DNA of 55,000 bases from Neocallimastix lanati (nom. inval.). Its lineage: Eukaryota > Neocallimastigomycota > Neocallimastigomycetes > Neocallimastigales > Neocallimastigaceae. The notes under the pieces were generated by a model that worked only from the letters and a program-made list of their open reading frames with translations, searched no databases and was not told where the DNA came from. Shown here in pieces: positions 54,092 to 55,000 of the stretch. The DNA lies in NCBI GenBank assembly GCA_016946835.1, contig JACVTC010000016.1, forward strand, positions 802,501 to 857,500, in the 5' to 3' direction. A program made the position numbers and the translations under genes. Numbering within the stretch: the first letter of the stretch is position 1; every line of letters begins with the position of its first letter.

Positions 54092-55000
54092 TAGAAATAG
54101 AAATAATTTATTTAATAATAATTTAAATAATATGAATGTAATAGATAATCAACAAGAAAATAATGATGGAGGTATTGTATTTTTAGAATTAATTGGTATT
54201 CAAGGACCAATTGAGAATCTTTTCCAAAATTGTTTCATGGTACTTATTATTATAACAGGAACAATTACAATCACAATTTGGCTTCCAAGTCTTATTGGAA
54301 AAGGTGGTGTTTGGATTTTAACAAATATTTTAACCCCAACCGCTATTTGGGTATTTGGCGTAGCTATGGAAGCTATTGAATATTTATTAATATTCTTTGA
54401 TAATATCACAAGTCCAATTCTTAATCCAATTGCTGATTTATTAGTTTATCTTGTTTCTTTAACTTCTAAATTCTTTAATTTTGGTGTTGAAGTTAGTACT
54501 GTTAAAACAGACGATGTAAAAGAAGCTGTTTCTACAACTACTTCTACTTTGGAAAAACCAACACATTTACCTTATAATGTGACTGTTCCTGAAAAGGCAC
54601 AATTTGATACTGAAAATAAACCTATTTCTAAATATACAACTTATTCTTTTGTAAATATCTTTGTTGGCTATTTCTTAATTATATTTGCTACTTATTTTTA
54701 TGCTAAAAGAAACGTTTATCTTTTTGTTTATACTCAAAATTTCAAAAATATGATTAAAAACTGGATGAAATATGTTTTACTAAGTATTAAAGTTATATTC
54801 TTTTTTTTCATAGAATTAGCTATTTTCCCAATGGTTTGTGGTATTTTGATAATTTTCTGTACTCTTCCTGTTTTGGGACCGGAGAATACTATAGCATCAC
54901 ATTATAACTTCTTTATCAATAATATTTGGATTACCCAATTTCTATATTGGTTAACTGGAACTTCTTTTATGTTCCAATTAGCATTATATGTTGGAATAAT
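51238..55000 (+). CDS. Doa10/MARCH6-type ER ubiquitin ligase (3' end outside window)
   Basis: Multispanning RING-variant E3 of the ER membrane and inner nuclear envelope that marks misfolded proteins for degradation. Exons: 51238-51250, 51335-51431, 51524-51556, 51697-51737, 51876-52161, 52489-52988, 53095-55000 and beyond; about 958 residues so far. The N-terminal RINGv finger (about residues 6-58) has the C4HC3 order: [39 protein letters not shown] first membrane pair follows ([16 protein letters not shown] and [20 protein letters not shown]), then a Gln/Glu coiled coil ([17 protein letters not shown]), then an extremely acidic Asn/Asp/Glu-rich insert of roughly 300 residues, then membrane segments again from [20 protein letters not shown]. 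The segment [20 protein letters not shown] near the end is the signature of the Doa10 TD domain. The frame is open to the window edge. Confidence 0.92.
52405..52480. repeat. AAT array in an intron of the Doa10-like gene
   Basis: About 21 AAT units followed by TTA units inside intron 52162-52488, ending against the acceptor site. The inverted A-rich/T-rich order could fold back. Confidence 0.88.

Overview
The window looks like nuclear DNA of an early-diverging fungus, most likely an anaerobic gut fungus (Neocallimastigomycota). The evidence is extreme AT richness, short GT-AG introns of almost pure A/T, poly-Asn/Asp tracts in coding sequence, and a fungal gene set: an HR1-HR1-C2-C1-C1-kinase Pkc1 with a DYG motif, a myosin-motor chitin synthase relic, and fungal-type homeodomain, Qns1, Orc6, Use1 and Doa10 genes. 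The lineage is inferred from these traits, not from a database search.

Layout. 1-2310 (-): six coding exons of a 4E-T (EIF4ENIF1)-like mRNA-repression protein, running off the left edge. 5431-9503 (+): complete 17-exon glutamine-dependent NAD+ synthetase (712 codons). 10200-11500: large TTTTA satellite with a conserved embedded core. 11638-12610: retroposon-like insertion with a 12-bp target duplication and A-tail. 14033-16210 (-): single-exon homeodomain regulator. 18201-22950 (-): decayed class V/VI chitin synthase with myosin motor. 23330-23610 (-): possible FLYWCH finger relic. 24834-26524 (-): ORC6, five exons. 27159-29052 (-): unrecognised C-terminally membrane-anchored protein. 30360-30829: second retroposon-like insertion. 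31177-33728 (-): USE1 SNARE, eight exons. 34903-37684 (-): unrecognised Asn/Lys-rich protein, three exons. 39130-40750: hairpin, inverted-repeat element and tandem repeats. 41183-45111 (-): protein kinase C, seven exons. 47470-48638 (-): decayed FLYWCH/MULE transposase. 49120-49520: second locus of the TTTTA-core satellite. 49933-50195: MITE-like element. 51238-55000 (+): Doa10/MARCH6 ubiquitin ligase, seven exons, running off the right edge.

The intact genes are unlinked housekeeping functions (translation control, NAD synthesis, replication licensing, ER membrane traffic, cell-wall integrity signalling, ER protein degradation); no operon-like or cluster logic is visible. The accessory content is repeats, retroposons, inverted-repeat elements and two or three dead genes. 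No new multi-gene system was found. The best candidates for undescribed biology are the two poly(A)-tailed retroposon-like sequences, the GCATTTCGCCA inverted-repeat family, the perfect 17-bp-stem hairpin, and the two-locus satellite core. Exon boundaries were derived by hand from splice signals and reading-frame closure.
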